Below, in pieces: positions 11,701 through 23,719 of a stretch of DNA of 64,000 nt; positions within the stretch are counted from its first letter, which is position 1; every line of letters starts with the position of its first letter. The stretch is from Penelope pileata. Lineage: Eukaryota; Chordata; Aves; Galliformes; Cracidae. Where the stretch lies: contig WBMW01001268.1 in the NCBI GenBank assembly GCA_013396635.1, positions 1,562,830 through 1,626,829 on the forward strand, in the 5' to 3' direction. The notes under the pieces were generated by a model. That model had not been told where the DNA came from. It did no database searches and saw only the letters and a program-made list of their open reading frames with translations. The position numbers and the translations under genes are program-made.

Positions 11701-14700
11701 ATACCTTTCAACACCAACCAGTCTGTGGAGGAAAAACGGGCTTTGACACTAGAGAGAAAGGACTGCTCCATATTTATTAATATTTGGGATTACTCACCAG
11801 TTATTTTCATGCTGCAGGTCTTTTTCCTCCTGTGTTCTCATAGCTTAATGTCTCTCTGCTGGGCTAATTCCTAAGGAGCGGCCTCTCTGCAGGTGTAGTG
11901 TTGTAACAGCTCTGAAATGTTAGTCACCGTTTTATCAGTGTTAAAATGTTCTCAAGGCAATCCTTCTAAGAGAACTGTCACTCAGCACACTATCTAGTAA
12001 TTCTCTCTGTTGCAATAAGTCAGAAGATTAAATAAAACCTTCCATTCATGTTTCTCATCTCACCTTGTTCTGTATCCAAGACTGGAGATCAGTGAGTCTG
12101 AGGAAACATGTCCCAGTTGTAAGCTGTTTGTGTTTACATTGCAGCAGTTCAGTAGACCTCTTCAACTTCCAGTAAGAAATGCCTTTGTTTATGGCTTTCG
12201 TCTCAGTTCTGAATTTACCAAAGCCATTGTAAATCAAGAATAACTCCAATAAGCTGATTTTATGTAAGATCTAGTTCATATTTGCATGCAGTAGTGATGC
12301 GAGTCTTCTGAGTATGTAGGTAGAGGAGCTAAAATGCACTTATGACAAGTCCTGTGTACGATAATTTACTTAATATACTGATGGCCATGTTATCTCAGCT
12401 AAATTGAGTAAGTCCACACCAGACTCTGGACCCACTGAAATCTCTACAAATATTGCCATCAATATAACTGACTCAGGATTTCACAGAATACGTATTTATT
12501 AGGGACTGCTGCTAAGAGAATTCTCATGTGTTTTAAATCACTCTGCAGTGGTGAATAATTAATACTCAGAAGAAGTTCAATATTTCTTTCTGCAAGTAGG
12601 CCAAGTCAGCAGCCTACTGGATTTGAAGACACAGCTCGAACATGAATAGTCTCCTATTTCAACAGCATTGCCTGCTCTTGCGGCAGAGTGTTCCACACAC
12701 TCTCTCCCGTCCTTGCCTTACAGAGTTTCTTTACCGAGGAAAAGAGTTTACGCTTAATGATGACACTAAAAATGGGAGTTACTCTGTCTGTCTGCACACC
12801 AGAGACAGCTGCTGCCAGGTTGGAAGGGGGAAAGAGGTGAAGAGATCCTGCACTGCCCTGGAAAATATGGGTGCCAAGAGAGAATTTTTGTCTAAGAGAA
12901 GTTTTCAAAGATAAGGACGTGGGGAAGGAGAAAGGCAGCGAAGAACATTTCAGAGACAAAGCATTATCTCCAGTCAAACGTCCAGTAAATACTTTGCATG
13001 TCTAACTGCTGCTTATGACTATCCACTCTGCCAGAGGGGTACTGTGTGAGTGGGAGGAGAGCTGACCTCTATGACTGCGAGGAGAGGCAAGCATTAATGT
13101 TCTCAGTTCAGATGAACTTCATTTTCTGAAACGGAGTAGGGAACCTTTCCTTGCAGGAGGATTCTTTTGTAATTAGCCTTTCTCATGTAGGCAACTGACA
13201 GCAAGCTTACATCCTTCAGGTTCAGAATTAATTTCTAAGGTTTTGTGGTCTGTAAAGTTAAATACACATTGAAACACAGTAAAAAACTCCAGTAACAGTA
13301 AAAAACACTGACTGACTCTTTATAGGACTTGGGAGTGCAATCATAGAGAATCCATGTATAATCCAAAGAGACTGCCTTATAATTGAAAGGTCATTTGCTA
13401 GAGTTTTATCCTGCTATGACGCAGCTTTTAGTTGACACTTGTGTCCTATTCAAGGCCTTGTCTCTCTGCTATGCTCTATTATAACACAGCAATGTGATGG
13501 TCTCTTTGGAACAATCAACTGTTTTGAAATATATGTTTTCAAGATAACCAGCCTTTTTGCTTCCACTTATGGCTCATACAACATTCCAATTGGAATATTT
13601 CAAAAAAAAAAAAACAACAAAGATTAAATGTTGTGTTTAATGGGATGAGAGACTAATTACTTGTGACAAAACAGAAATGACAACCTGTCCTAGAAACCTC
13701 TTTGCCATTATTGAAAAGCATCATAAAATATTAGTCAGCTTTCAGTGTGATGGTTCAATAGTGGATAAATGGTGATGAATGTGCCAGAATTGGCTCACCC
13801 TGACAAACTAGACTGTTCAGGTACCGAATTAGACAAGTGACTGAGGTGAGCATGTGTGGGAGGGAGGTGTTCCAGTTGCAGAGAGAACATAAAACAATTT
13901 GAATAGCGACAAGAAAAATAGTGAGTGAGATTGCCATTTAGTTTAATGGAATATAGTGAATCTAAAATTACTAAAATATTTTGCCCCTCAGTCCACAAGA
14001 AATTAGGCTATTAAAATGGACTACACATTTTTTTCAGACAAGGGTGTCATGTAAGCTGTTGTCCCTTAAATAGCTTAGATCAAGATCACCACATTTAAAC
14101 ATCCAATTCCCTTTCAATGCTTTTAGATCATAGATTCCACAGGGCACAGTTTGGGGCATGTTCTACAGTTACCTTAACAAGTTTAGTTTTTTATGCTGGT
14201 TACTTGCTTACTTTGCTGTGTTTTTCTGTTATGCCTAAAAAACCAAAACTAACTTGTTCTAACTTTCATGTTCTCATTTGTTAACACACAGTCATTGTTC
14301 AAGTTGACAATATTGCAGATGTTAAAAAGGCACAAAACCAGATTTAATTACTGTGCATACATTGGGAATCTGGGACAACCTGTGGCATTTGTTACAGCTC
14401 AGGGCCCTCCTGACTTGTATGCAACAGTCCTTTCCCATTCCATTACCTTTGCAGGTTGAGGAGCAACTCTGCTTGCCTAGACAAAAAGGCCCTTTGCAAT
14501 ATAGTGAGCTGCTCTCACAGTGCTACAGTCTGTGTGGTAATGAACAGGTTTTCAAGCAAGGAAATGTGCATTTGGTTTGCAACTTAAAGATTCTTAATAA
14601 AAATTAGAATGATCAAAGCATTCCCACACTCCTCATGGTAAATATTTCACAACTTAAAAAAACAACTTGTGTCAAAACAAAATTGGAAACCCGGAAGAGA

Positions 14701-15890
14701 AAGAAGCATAGCGAGTCTATGATGTTGTTCAGTTTGTGTGTTTCACAGCATTAAATTAAAGCTAAAACTCTACAGGGAACAGTAACTGACATAACTGTAT
14801 TTTTTAATTATTAGATACATCAACCTATTGACTACATGAGCCTCAAGTGTGCTCAGCTTGCCCTGGCTGTTTGGAGCTCACTGCTACTTAACTTGCAGGT
14901 TCAATAAGAAAAAGGAGATGTTTCTTTCTGAAGCAGGTGATAAAACTCCAGTAAATTTAGATCATTCTGTAGATAAGGTGAGAGTGAACTCCTGAGAAAA
15001 AAAGGAGCAAAGTATAAAGCTAAACTTGGCCCTGAGTTCTACAAAGGGAGCTATTCTGCAGTGGAAGCTCAGCACGATGATAGAGAATTGTATTTTGCCC
15101 CGGGTAAATAATAGTCAGTACCTAAAAAATTTAAAAGCCATTATTCAGAGGCAAGTAATGATTGCCTCCAAAATCACTGGAGTTATGCTCACTTTCTGTG
15201 GCTATATTTGTGCTGAAATCTTTGCCCAGACCTCTCATACCCTTACCTATTTGTCAGTCCAGTGGTTTAGCAGGTACCAACTTCCACCTTGGCATATCCC
15301 CCAGATCCCAATTCAGCCCTGCCCAGACCTTGACTCTTGCTTGGTGCCTACCTCTTCCTTTACTGGAAGGAGCCCCACGATCTTCCTCACTGTGTCATCC
15401 AGGCAAATAAGGGCTCACTCCACACAAACAAATGTGGTATCCAGTGTTAGCAAGACAAGTATACAGCATGGTGAACCTGGAATTACAGAAATATCTGTCA
15501 AATAATGCATGCATTTTACATAATGTGTGGGGACATAAGACGAGAAGATGAAAAAGGACACATACTGTTCTACACCTTGGAAATTCTGTTATAAAAGCCA
15601 AATCCTTACCCAATCCTACATAAAAAACAGATCAGCCAGTTAAGCAACAAGTGCTGCTCAGATAGGTGGAAGAAATAACCAATGATTAGTACAAATGATC
15701 ACAAGAGCATACAAAATGTATTTTAATAGAAGTCTAAATATGAACTGACATATTTGGATGTTATTTCACACACTCCCACAGAAGTGACTTTGACTTAATT
15801 ATAATACTAAGAATGCATCCATGCTGCAGTGAGACCAAGGATGTTCAAATACAAGGCGAGAACAGTCGGGTCCCACTGCCCCAAATTCCC
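11701..15890. other. AT-rich unique DNA, no gene recognised
   Basis: The longest frame is 159 codons on the plus strand (15026-15505). It has no signal peptide, domain or low-divergence coding texture, and it overlaps frames of similar quality, so I do not call it. There is no recognisable repeat beyond short A runs such as the one near 13602-13613. A patch at 12640-12980 is open on both strands over about 90-107 codons without any recognisable product. Confidence 0.55.
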
Positions 15891-15895
15891 TTTGC

Positions 15896-15974
15896 TATAA
15901 AGGGACTTCCATGAACGCATATTTCCTACAGTTTGGAGACATCATCAACATCTGAGAAGCATAACACGGTGAGT
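15896..15974 (+). promoter_or_regulatory. TATA box with a first-exon-like segment and splice donor
   Basis: A TATAAAG box lies at 15896-15902. About 30 bp downstream, where transcription would start (near 15926), comes a short segment ending in ACACG|GTGAGT, with the donor GT at 15969-15970. The implied first exon is about 43 bp and has no ATG, as is usual for a noncoding leader exon. The spacing and donor quality resemble a tissue-specific TATA promoter. A CTACAG just before 15931 could instead make this a small internal exon. No downstream coding exon with a signal peptide was recognised, so the gene is unknown and the call may be chance. Confidence 0.3.
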
Positions 15975-18822
15975 TCGGCCAATGAGCCTCCTTTTCCTTA
16001 AAGTTCATTTTTTTTATATAAATTTGCTATTTTTTTCTCTCATGCTGCCACCTGATTTTGCTACAATTCTGGCCAAACTCCAGTTTGAAGAATTGCCTTT
16101 TGCCTATCTGATTTCTCCCTCCAAAATCTGAAACAGCTGTAGAGTTTTACTCGACAGCAGCCTACACCTCTGAGAAGGTATCTCACAGGGATGTCGCAAG
16201 AAAATTATCTTGGTAAAGAAGACAAGCATCAGAAAAAATATAGCTTTTATTTTGCAATGTATGCAATTACTTTTTTATAAGCTTAAATTAATCTAGTTTA
16301 TGTGGTATTGATTACTATTACCATAGGACCTGACAACCTTCTTTGCTATTTTATGCTTTTACTTTAGCGGCTCTCAAATCTACCAGTAGTCTATAATCCT
16401 ACAGCAAGTGACTTGCAAGTGGTCTACCAAGCCACATTAAACAACAAAAACATGATGAATTCTATAAAATGTCTCAGCTGAGGTGAATATTAACCAATAG
16501 AAATTGCAAGGGATGGTACTGATTTGAAGGCCAAAATTTTGTATCTGTAAAATTCTGACAACTTCAACAGGATGCTCTTGATATAAGCTGGAATAAATGA
16601 AAACTTAATCACATCTCCAGTATATCACCAGAAGAAAGGAGAAATAAACCATCTTGGAATTTGTGGTTCATTATATTCTGAATCAGAAAAGTCGTTAGAG
16701 TAATCCAGTCTAAAGCAATGCCAAATCCCAACACAGCATTATGAAGGAGTGAATATCCCTATGCTACGGACCAGCTGTTGCTTCCTTGTTGAAGCACAAC
16801 TTGCTTTTTTACTCCATGGTCACTTGTGTGGGTGTGACAGGTTTACACACACTTGCCTGTAGCCAAAGTGTTGGAGCAGATCACTGTTGGTGCTTTGTCC
16901 CTCAATGTGGGGAGATATATCTCCTTTTGACAACTGTAAGCTCCCTAGGCATATGAAAGTTGCAAGGACAACCACAGTGGAGGAGGGATCACTGACATAC
17001 AACACATCCTCCATTTCACCTCAAACACTCACCTCTGCAGAAGGCACTTTCCTGCATACGGCTCAGGAGCCTCTGGGATCTCCAAGGGGCCCCTTAGGCT
17101 ATGGGGCTGCCTCCCCTCTAGTGCTGCTCTGCTGGCACCTGGCTTCTCCAGCACTCCTTGCACAGCCAGCAGCCCAGGAAGGAGCCAAACATTGCCTCAA
17201 ATGGAACAGCAAACATCGGAATCAGTTTTTTAAAACTAGAATTTCCACTGGTTGAGCTGCCTTCATGAGTCCCTGGTTCATATCAGTCATTAAGGTTTCT
17301 TCCTCAACCAGGTTTTGTATGGGCCTTCTACCAAAAAAAGGTGTATGTATATATGCACACATGTATATGCACGATTATAGTGCAAGTAAGTGAAGCACAG
17401 CTGATTTTTGCACCTATACACTGGCCACTCCTTTCAGATTCTGTTGCCAAGAAAAGAACCCAAAACAGGGCCTGTTTCCCCATTGCCATGGCAACACCGG
17501 GTGGGGAAGCAGCATTTCCTATAAGGAAAGATGAGAGGCTGCCAGACTGAGGGCGGGCCAGGGCTAGGAACAGGCCACATCATGTGCTAGCCTGGGGCAG
17601 CCATCACACCTTGGCCTCACACCAGCCACCACCATGACCTTCCCTGGAGGCCTGCAGGCACTAGTGCTCATGGCTGCCCCAGGCCTGGCCCTGTGAAGGC
17701 CTGAGGAAAGCATGGCAGCTGCCTGGGAAGGTTGGCAGGTCTGCAGGGCCACCCTGCAGGGTGCAGGGACTGCGGGCAGCTGGCCTGCTGCCTCCTATTG
17801 CACTGCCTTCACCTGACCCACCTAGAGGAGCTTTATGATGTAGGGAGTGGTGCACCTGAAAAGAAAAAACAACCAAACCAAACACAACAACAACAAAAAC
17901 CTAACTGTTGCCAGGCTTTTGAGTCTGCTGTGCCTGGAGGCTGAGCAAGACCGGCCTTTCTCTGAAATAATTGGTTTCCTCCCTCAAACTTTGGCAGCTA
18001 AGACTAACGCTTTTTAAACAGCATGTAGGCTCACTTGAGTTATTTTTTACTTCCTCCTCTTGCTTCTGAGTAAAATCTGACCACAGTAACGGAAATTTAA
18101 AACCTCATGTCATATTTGCTTTGAGGCATGTGCACAGATCTAAAACCTAGGTAAATAATGAATAAAAGCTCATCTACTCTCTATTACACCAACCCACTTC
18201 TGTGTCCTTGAGAGTCCGATAATCACTGTAACAGCATAAGATTGAAACTCACTGTCGCCAGTTACAAATACCTTTTCTTAAATTTTTTTCTTCCTTGTTT
18301 GCGTGTCTGGGTGTGGAAGGCCTGGTATTAGTGGGCAAAATGGGTGGTGAAGTGAGAATATGCATTCTCACAGCTGTTGGAGACACCACTGCAGAGAAAG
18401 CCTTCATAATGAGAGGTGTGGTCTACAGAAAAATGTCCAAGCTACCCAGCGACTGAATATAAATTACCTGCTCAAAGCAAATCAGCATTAATACACTGGC
18501 TGTTCCTGTCAATCCCTTCACAGAACTTGTTAGTGCTTCCACTCAGGTGCAATGAAGCTGAAGCTGAATCTCAGCCATTGCACACAGGGAACCCACCCAG
18601 AAGAGACAATGGTAGGAGGTTGCACTGGACAACTTAGTACCAGTGAATATTCAGCTGCACAATACAGATTTAAAGGAAACCAAACTTCATTATCTCTGTC
18701 ACTTCGCAGATTTTTTTGTTTCTCTTCCCAGGCACCCGTATTTATTCCTATTTTGTTAAGGTCTGTATGGAAAACTACAGATCACGGCCTGAACAGCGGA
18801 CTAGCCCATGAGAAAGGGCTTA
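15975..18822. other. unique DNA with a GC-richer island, no gene recognised
   Basis: The first 1.5 kb is AT-rich, and 17480-17840 is clearly GC-richer with several CpGs. A TG/TA-rich patch occurs at 17341-17372. The open frames (up to 122 codons at 16887-17255) show no domain and are mirrored on the other strand. The RFX-type site at 17482 is listed separately. No repeat family was recognised. Confidence 0.5.
17482..17495. promoter_or_regulatory. near-perfect RFX X-box palindrome
   Basis: ATTGCCATGGCAAC differs from the ideal RFX X-box GTTGCCATGGCAAC at one terminal base, leaving both half-sites essentially intact around a central AT. RFX factors bind such sites in ciliary, neural and MHC class II regulation. 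It lies at the edge of a GC-richer island, which favours a regulatory reading. No gene is visible nearby to assign it to. Confidence 0.45.
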
Positions 18823-19245
18823 TGTTAGCTTGGGAACACAAATACACTGCCTCAGCCTGTGCACCTGCACACAGCTAGATGAAAACTTGTTTGTGAGAAA
18901 AGTGCCCTGTAGCTGTAAGCAAGTACCCTTGTTTTGTGTGAATGACCTTGTTTACCCAGTTCTATATTTGTCCCCCACTACTATAAAAATGGCCACGATA
19001 CCATGGGGGATCTCCTTCCTTCCCGGCCAAACCCTGCTGCTGAGCCCTTGCTGGCATGCTGCCACTGGCATCCCCTATTGGCGATCCCACTGCTGGCTCG
19101 CTGCCACCAGCACCTGGCGAACCCCCTTTGCCAGCCCACCACCACCGGCACCCCTATCGGCACAGACCACTGGGTAGCTGCTCCAGTATCATGTGTACCC
19201 CGCTATTAAACTGATGAATCTGAGCTCACCTCCGAGTGCTTTCCT
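18823..19245 (+). mobile_element. probable solo LTR, family unknown
   Basis: The segment is organised like an LTR. It has a TG-starting 5' edge (TGTTAGCT at 18823, uncertain), a TATA-type CTATAAAA near 18980, a C-rich downstream part, and an ATTAAA poly(A) signal near 19204-19209 followed by a short U5-like tail. A degenerate tandem repeat of about 40 bp in three units (19047-19175) lies between the TATA and the poly(A) signal. I did not find a convincing target-site duplication, and the exact edges are guesses. The alternative is an unrelated TATA-containing promoter with a minisatellite. Confidence 0.35.
19047..19175 (+). repeat. degenerate minisatellite, about three 40-bp units
   Basis: Three consecutive blocks share the pattern GCTGGC(A/T)..GCTGCCAC..GGCA..CC..TGGCGA.CCC, with small gaps and many substitutions. 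The tract is very C-rich compared with its surroundings and explains the short proline- and alanine-rich frames on both strands. It probably belongs to the surrounding LTR-like element. Confidence 0.45.
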
Positions 19246-19700
19246 TGGAAATGGTGAACCTTAAAGCAGAAGTGCTGTCACTTTTGCGCAACAAGGTCAT
19301 TACCACATTTTCTTGCCTCTTTTTCTCCATGCTTTCCCATCCCTTCTTGGCAAGGTCCTTCAGCATGCTCCTGACCCCCTGCAACCCAGGCTCTTGCCTC
19401 CCATGGGGCTCTTGCCCACATTCTGCTCCAGTTATGCCAGCAGTCACTTTCTTCTCAAATATAACTGTGCGAACATTAACTGGAACAACACCTTTGTTAG
19501 AGAAGAACTGTGATCTGTACTTTACTGCTCAAAACTAATAGAATAGTTCTATAACACAGAAACTAAAGAAAGCTCAATTTCCTAGGGATTTGTGCCTCAT
19601 AGTTTGTGTATCTCATGTCTAATATGCACAAGCTCTAAGCAAATCTGGCTTCAATTGCAGGAAATTCATGTTTGCCTTTTCCTATGTGAATTGTCTGGTA
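19246..19700. other. unique DNA, nothing recognised
   Basis: Pyrimidine-rich unique sequence between the LTR-like element and the CR1. It carries overlapping frames of up to 100 codons on the plus strand with no recognisable domain. Confidence 0.5.
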
Positions 19701-20045
19701 CATAGAATCATAGAAACACTAGGTTGGAAAGGACCTACAAGGTCATCTAGTCCAACCATCCTCCTATCACCGTTACTACCCACTAAGCTACTAAACCATA
19801 TCTCATAGCACCTCATCCAGACGCTTCTTGAACAGCGCCAGGGATGGTGACTCCACCACCTCCCTAGGCAGGCCATTCCAGTGCCTGACCATTCTTTGAG
19901 AGAAAAAGTTTTTCCTTATATATAATCTAAATTTCCCCTGGCACAACTTACGGCCATTCCCTCTCATCCTGTCATTAGTTATCTGGGAGAAGAGGCCAAC
20001 CCCCTCCTCACCAAAATTACGTAAAATTGTGGGTTTCACAATGCA
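19701..20045 (-). mobile_element. CR1 LINE 3' end with pol C-terminal remnant
   Basis: The plus strand opens with CATAGAATCATAGAAACACT, then GGTTGGAAAGGACCT and GTCATCTAGTCCAACC, the reverse complement of the CR1 3' UTR and tail. Upstream on the minus strand the frame 20090-19803 encodes the conserved pol C-terminus, with RMRGNG, GKFRLYIRKNFFSQR, HWNGLPREVVESPSL and FKKRLDEVL. The 3' UTR tail is well preserved, so this is younger than the copy at 4231. Similarity fades upstream (above about 20045 in window coordinates), the expected 5' truncation point. The copy is not functional, because the catalytic reverse transcriptase and endonuclease are absent. Confidence 0.93.
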
Positions 20046-20544
20046 GTCCTCAGCGGAGACTTTAACAGTGCCTCTCCCGTCTATATGCATGAAGAATCAT
20101 GTTATAGGGAATTCACAATATTTAAATTCTATGTCAACCATGTCACACTGGCTGCAGTTGGACATGGATTAAAAAGCTAGACAGGGTGAATCAAAAAGAC
20201 AGACATTCACTCACCTCAGTTTTATTTTCTTTAGGAAATCCAGATGACATCTCAGGCTTTAGGCTTGTCTGATGTACCCTACAATAACAAAAGCAAAACT
20301 TACCCAAGTTTGATGAAAGGGCTGGAGTAATGGCTCTCTTGTGCTGAACTTCACTGATACCAGTATTGTTACACTCTTCTCAAAACTTCAGCACTATTGT
20401 TCCCAACTATTGTGCATATTTTTCAGAAAAGGATACAAAAGTGTGGTTTGTAATAGCAGAAAGGGCATCAAAATCACTACAATTTTCTTCTGGTTAAAAT
20501 GACCGCCTCTCAATTTCTAATGTTATATTTTTCCTGAACTTGAC

Positions 20545-20554
20545 GGGGGGGGGG
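20545..20554 (+). repeat. poly(G) run
   Basis: Ten consecutive G residues followed by AGAGG. It is length-unstable and a likely site of sequencing error. Confidence 0.9.
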
Positions 20555-20705
20555 AGAGGAATTAATCATGAACTGGGCTCTCTACAGGTCTACAAATAAA
20601 ATTAATATTTCTTTTGTCATTCTCTTGGTTGTGAGCCCTCAGCTTTTAGCCTTTTTTTTCTTTGTTTAAGCTGTTTACCATTATGAAAGCTAAAATTTTG
20701 TCTTA

Positions 20706-20724
20706 AAATAAATAAATAAATAAA
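20706..20724 (+). repeat. (AAAT)n microsatellite
   Basis: About four to five AAAT/AATA units, with no clear parent element next to it. Confidence 0.85.
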
Positions 20725-21376
20725 AGCTGAAATTTCCATATAATTCAAAAGCAGCGAGATTCACATCAAGAATCATAAAAGTTACCAGTAGTGAATTCCC
20801 ATCTACTTTATGGATGGCTTTGCCTAGCACATTTTAAAAAGTCATCCTCTTAGATGTCTAAATATAGCAGAAGGGTCAAGAATTACAAAGTGATTTTCTG
20901 ATCAAAGATGTTCTAGATGTTCCTGAAAATAGATTTCTTAAAAACACTATTCTTTGGCAACCAATTTCATGTATAACTTCTTTCTTAAACTCAGTGCACA
21001 ACTAAGGGTTGATTCTTTAGTCATTTTCAGAAACCTACATTTTAAAAATGTCATCTTTGGCTTTTTTTCAGAAAAGGTTTAGTTTCACAGATAAGTTGAT
21101 TCTGGCTTCACTAAAATCCTAATCATGCCCTATCTGTGACACTTCACAGTTGTATTTCTGCTGCAGTGCTCCTGTTCAGGAGGACTGTTATTACTCCTGC
21201 ATTTAAGTTCAATCTACATCTTTGCCAAATAGTGGATTTCAGGACACACTGAGTCAAAGGCATTCTTTCATTGCAAGGGGTTTTCACACTTTTTGATTTG
21301 ATACAAAATACAACCAGCTTCAACCAAATACATACAGCCAAATTTCATCAAGGTATCTTGTGGTATAAATGCCAAA

Positions 21377-21403
21377 TCTCTCTCTCTCTTTCACTCTCTC
21401 TCT
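21377..21403 (+). repeat. (CT)n microsatellite
   Basis: CT dinucleotides interrupted once by TTCA; a pyrimidine tract on the plus strand. Confidence 0.85.
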
Positions 21404-22263
21404 AGTATATTTTTTCCCCCCATAATCTAACAATATCTTGTGTGTATTTTTAAAACTGGTAAAACACTGAAATGCTAGATCCCAATTCCTTAGCATTAGA
21501 CAATTTTTAATATACTTAATTGCCAACCATGTCTTAATGGCAGCCAAACCGCAGCTTTTTCAATGAATAGTGGCTATTTCCTGATTTCTACCTCAGTCCA
21601 TCATCTTTCCATTATTTTTGTGAGAGAACAAAAGAATCCAAATAAATTATTTAAAGGCAGTGTACTGTCTGGTAATAGCTGTTGGCTGTTCCTCAGACTG
21701 ATGAACAACTCTGAAGTGCAGTTAGGCACTGAGTTGTCTATTATGACTTACACAAACCTAATCACAGGAACCATACCTACAGGAATCACAAAATTTTTGA
21801 AGGCCAATGGAATTTTTTTATCTGGTTAATGTTGTCTCCTAAGACAGCTGATGTAATTCCATTCAGGTACCCTTGCATTCAGTTTAGTATCCTGCGATTG
21901 CATGAGTTTAAAAACAAATCCATTTTATCACAGGGAATCTTTTGATCAAGCACATTTACCATGCCTACTCTTTCACAGTTCTTCCCAAAATTACAGATCC
22001 CAAACTATGTTCTTTTGGTGCTGTCCTAAAAACAAATTGTCCTGCTATTCAGACCCTTCTCTTTATACACCAGAGTAAGGCTTTTTGCGTTATCCTCTTT
22101 GTAGGAAACCCCCATTCAGCTGGCTATCGGTGATGACTCCTGAGGGCCTTTTAATAATCAGAGCTCAGGTTTCAGTCCCTCATTTTCCAATCATGGCCCT
22201 TCAATCACAACCAAAAGCAAAAGATACTAGAGTAGGTGTGGATCATATCACTTCTGCTTACAC

Positions 22264-22929
22264 CTTCATTGGATGCTTAGGGATTGAGTAATTCTTTGCA
22301 CTCCAAAAAATTTCCACACTTGGCTAAGATAAAAAAAAAAAAAAGACAATCAGTTGAACACACTAGACATCTTCTCTTTTATAAAGTCTTCCTACACTAC
22401 TTAATACATTACTGAGAAGCGCTCATCACAATATACTGTTTAGAATAATATAGTCTGTGTAACAATATAGACTCAGTGTAGAAAAGACTATCAGAAATCT
22501 AAATTCTGTTGCTTGAGTGCAAGATCACTCAAATATGTTTCACTGCAAGGCACCAAGCTGTTACCCAATTTTCAAGCAACTGTTAACTATATCCTTTCAG
22601 ACATCTCAATGAAACAAGTATTTACCATGTTCGAGGTGGGAATTATTGTAACAGAGATTTGCTGTAAAAGGAATTGTACAAGCAGGTTAGTCCAGCAGGT
22701 CATACAAAAGAAACAACACACTTGTTTCTATATCAAATAAGCCCTTACTTGTAGAGTACTTAAAGATGTCACTGGTGACATGAGAGCCGTTGCTATGCCT
22801 CCTACATCCATGGTTCATGTGGCTCATCCTGGGTGACAGCTGGACTGACTGGCTTTCCAGTCTTTCTTGGGCACTGGGCATGAGCAATCAAAGCTAGTAA
22901 TATCAGTTTTGCTCCCCTCTTCTCCTCCT
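22264..22929 (+). repeat. direct copy 1, left flank of the assembly gap
   Basis: This 666-bp segment ends exactly where the N run begins and matches 23720-24385 at a constant offset of 1456, with no indels. Even the 14-A run (22331-22344) has the same length. Only two substitutions were seen: T at 22302 and A at 22318, both C in the other copy. The content is AT-rich unique DNA with a 75-codon open frame of no recognisable function. Confidence 0.9.
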
Positions 22930-23719
22930 NNNNNNNNNNNNNNNNNNNNNNNNNNNNNNNNNNNNNNNNNNNNNNNNNNNNNNNNNNNNNNNNNNNNNNN
23001 NNNNNNNNNNNNNNNNNNNNNNNNNNNNNNNNNNNNNNNNNNNNNNNNNNNNNNNNNNNNNNNNNNNNNNNNNNNNNNNNNNNNNNNNNNNNNNNNNNNN
23101 NNNNNNNNNNNNNNNNNNNNNNNNNNNNNNNNNNNNNNNNNNNNNNNNNNNNNNNNNNNNNNNNNNNNNNNNNNNNNNNNNNNNNNNNNNNNNNNNNNNN
23201 NNNNNNNNNNNNNNNNNNNNNNNNNNNNNNNNNNNNNNNNNNNNNNNNNNNNNNNNNNNNNNNNNNNNNNNNNNNNNNNNNNNNNNNNNNNNNNNNNNNN
23301 NNNNNNNNNNNNNNNNNNNNNNNNNNNNNNNNNNNNNNNNNNNNNNNNNNNNNNNNNNNNNNNNNNNNNNNNNNNNNNNNNNNNNNNNNNNNNNNNNNNN
23401 NNNNNNNNNNNNNNNNNNNNNNNNNNNNNNNNNNNNNNNNNNNNNNNNNNNNNNNNNNNNNNNNNNNNNNNNNNNNNNNNNNNNNNNNNNNNNNNNNNNN
23501 NNNNNNNNNNNNNNNNNNNNNNNNNNNNNNNNNNNNNNNNNNNNNNNNNNNNNNNNNNNNNNNNNNNNNNNNNNNNNNNNNNNNNNNNNNNNNNNNNNNN
23601 NNNNNNNNNNNNNNNNNNNNNNNNNNNNNNNNNNNNNNNNNNNNNNNNNNNNNNNNNNNNNNNNNNNNNNNNNNNNNNNNNNNNNNNNNNNNNNNNNNNN
23701 NNNNNNNNNNNNNNNNNNN
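22930..23719. other. assembly gap, 790 N
   Basis: An uninterrupted run of N. The flanking sequence is duplicated, so the stated gap length is probably an estimate and the gap may not exist. Any reading frame crossing it is meaningless. Confidence 0.98.

Larger units (their letters stand above)
20046..22263. other. AT-rich unique DNA with simple repeats
   Basis: No gene or interspersed repeat recognised. Simple repeats are a run of ten G (20545-20554), an (AAAT)n tract (20706-20724) and a (CT)n tract (21377-21403). Open frames are all below 90 codons and lack features. Confidence 0.6.
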
